DNA from: Betaproteobacteria bacterium
GTDB taxonomy: Bacteria > Pseudomonadota > Gammaproteobacteria > Burkholderiales > Burkholderiaceae_C
Assembly (NCBI GenBank): GCA_025360705.1
Contig: JANYBQ010000020.1
Location: 1 to 34,214, forward strand
Length of the DNA: 34,214 nt
Reading direction: 5' to 3'
Within the stretch, counting starts at the first letter, position 1; each line of letters begins with the position of its first letter. Positions 33,178 through 34,214 of this stretch are shown here, piece after piece. A program made the translations under genes and the position numbers. The notes under the pieces were generated by a model that was not told the origin of the DNA, searched no databases, and was given only the letters and a program-made list of their open reading frames with translations.

Positions 33178-34214
33178 CTACAAAACTTCAAACACGCCCG
33201 CCGCACCCATGCCGCCGCCAATACACATGGTGACGACGACGCGCTTGGCGCCGCGGCGCTTGCCTTCGATCAGCGCATGACCCGTCAGGCGCTGGCCGCT
33301 GACGCCATAAGGGTGTCCCACTGCAATCGCACCGCCGTTGACGTTGAGCCGGTCCGCCGGAATAGCCAACTTGTCGCGGCAATACAGCACCTGCACCGCG
33401 AATGCCTCGTTGAGTTCCCACAGGTCGATGTCGGCGACCGTGAGTCCGAGCCGCGCGAGCACCTTGGGCACGGCGAACACCGGACCGATGCCCATCTCGT
33501 CGGGTTCGCAACCGGCCACGGCAAAGCCCAGAAAACGTCCAATCGGTTTTAGGCCCTTCTTCTGCGCCACCGACTCGTGCATGACGACTACCGCGCCAGC
33601 CCCATCCGAGAACTGACTGGTATTGCCGGCCGACATCAGGCCCCCGGGCAGGGCCGGTCGTATGCCACTGATGCCCTCCTTGGTGGTGCCTTCGCGTATG
33701 CCTTCGTCCTGACTGACGGTGACCTGTCTGGTGGTCAGCCCCATGACCTTGTCGGCCACGCCCGCCGTGACGGTGATGGGCGCGATTTCCGCATCGAACA
33801 GACCTGCGGCGCGCGCCGCAGTGGCCTTTTGCTGGCTCGCCGCGCCGTATTCGTCCATGGCGTCGCGGCCGATGTTGTAGCGCTTGGCCACGTTCTCGGC
33901 GGTTTGCAGCATGCCCCAGTAAATCTCCGGCTTGTTTTTGCCGAGCCATGGGTCGACCAGCATGTGTTTGTTCATTTCCTGTTGAACGCAGGAAATACTT
34001 TCCACGCCGCCAGCCACATAAATATCGCCTTCTCCGGCAATGATGCGCTGCGCCGCCATTGCAATAGTCTGCAAGCCTGACGAACAAAAACGATTCACCG
34101 TCATGCCGGAGACCGTCACCGGACAGCCGGCCCGTAGCGCGATCTGGCGCGCGATGTTGGCGCCCGTCGCGCCCTCAGGGTTGGCGCAACCCATGAGCAC
34201 GTCTTCCACTTCGG
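33178..34214 (-). CDS. Acetyl-CoA acyltransferase (thiolase), N-terminus cut by window edge
   Basis: The reading frame runs into the right edge; 345 codons are visible and about 40-50 N-terminal residues are missing. The thiolase residues are there: the acyl-accepting cysteine in [15 protein letters not shown], the NEAFA loop, the histidine in GHPYGVSG and the proton-relay cysteine in [17 protein letters not shown] differs from the common GHPIGASG but occurs in degradative (FadA-like) thiolases. The enzyme would cleave 3-ketoacyl-CoA with CoA to acetyl-CoA and a shortened acyl-CoA. It is the first visible gene of the minus-strand operon, so the promoter and any further genes lie outside the window. 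Confidence 0.9.
   Translation of the reverse strand, partial: EVEDVLMGCANPEGATGANIARQIALRAGCPVTVSGMTVNRFCSSGLQTIAMAAQRIIAGEGDIYVAGGVESISCVQQEMNKHMLVDPWLGKNKPEIYWGMLQTAENVAKRYNIGRDAMDEYGAASQQKATAARAAGLFDAEIAPITVTAGVADKVMGLTTRQVTVSQDEGIREGTTKEGISGIRPALPGGLMSAGNTSQFSDGAGAVVVMHESVAQKKGLKPIGRFLGFAVAGCEPDEMGIGPVFAVPKVLARLGLTVADIDLWELNEAFAVQVLYCRDKLAIPADRLNVNGGAIAVGHPYGVSGQRLTGHALIEGKRRGAKRVVVTMCIGGGMGAAGVFEVL

Noticed and set aside
32360-33280. A 306-codon plus-strand open frame opposite the long acyl-CoA dehydrogenase
   Set aside because: Shadow of a conserved gene; it also crosses into the neighbouring thiolase gene.
1-34214. CRISPR array, tRNA/rRNA genes, insertion sequence or prophage genes
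   Set aside because: I looked for short regularly spaced repeats, tRNA-like folds, and transposase or integrase motifs and saw none; a tRNA or covariance-model scan would settle the RNA part.

Overview
This 34.2 kb, GC-rich window looks like chromosomal DNA of a betaproteobacterium (Burkholderiales/Rhodocyclales-like). The clearest clue is the block ygfZ (divergent) / mltG-tmk-holB-pilZ-tatD-ankyrin protein, an order I know from that class. An intracellular polyhydroxybutyrate depolymerase, a short soluble RnfB-type protein, TrhO and AidB-like acyl-CoA dehydrogenases fit the same group. I saw no rRNA, tRNA, CRISPR array, transposase or phage gene. The species cannot be fixed from sequence reading alone.

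Layout. (1) 1-5.9 kb, plus strand: a VOC-fold protein, then a tightly coupled three-gene operon for a 2-oxoacid:acceptor oxidoreductase. It comprises an FAD/Fe-S NAD(P)H-linked subunit, a fused gamma-alpha subunit and a TPP-binding beta subunit, followed by a two-CBS-domain protein. (2) 5.9-7.9 kb, minus strand: PHB depolymerase followed 4 bp later by a soluble RnfB-like ferredoxin. (3) 8.1-9.0 kb, plus: a class III nucleotide cyclase fused to an FHA domain. (4) 9.1-13.65 kb, minus: the housekeeping mltG-tmk-holB-pilZ-tatD-ankyrin operon, held together by stop/start overlaps; ygfZ diverges from it. (5) 14.6-18.6 kb: a thioesterase-GNAT fusion, an iron-type alcohol dehydrogenase, the tRNA hydroxylase TrhO and an HDOD protein. 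(6) 18.8-24.7 kb, plus: a DUF1223 exported protein, a TauD-type dioxygenase, a FeeM-like N-acyltransferase and a large membrane GGDEF-EAL protein. (7) 24.7-34.2 kb, minus: a ten-gene run with gaps no larger than about 43 bp, holding thiolase (cut by the window edge), two acyl-CoA dehydrogenases, a small membrane protein, two SDRs, a PaaI-type thioesterase, an MDR-type reductase, a GST and an ElaA-like acetyltransferase. It reads as a beta-oxidation or acyl-CoA catabolic operon.

How the parts fit. The window is rich in carbon-storage and acyl-CoA metabolism (PHB depolymerase, thiolase, dehydrogenases, thioesterases) and low-potential electron transfer (2-oxoacid oxidoreductase, RnfB-like protein). 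Signalling proteins for cyclic nucleotides and c-di-GMP lie between these blocks. The 2-oxoacid oxidoreductase with an FAD/NAD(P)H subunit resembles the 2-oxoglutarate:NADP+ oxidoreductases described from aromatic-degrading Azoarcus/Thauera, but substrate and electron acceptor are inferred here.

No intergenic stretch exceeds 300 bp. The longest are 7909-8100 (192 bp, divergent, contains a 15-bp palindrome), 20654-20827 (174 bp, contains a GC-rich hairpin) and 18617-18773 (157 bp, divergent, contains a perfect 22-bp inverted repeat). I do not see a clear, previously undescribed multi-gene system. The best leads are the FeeM-like/GGDEF-EAL neighbourhood, the perfect inverted repeat, the small membrane protein embedded in the acyl-CoA operon, and the unusual domain fusions.
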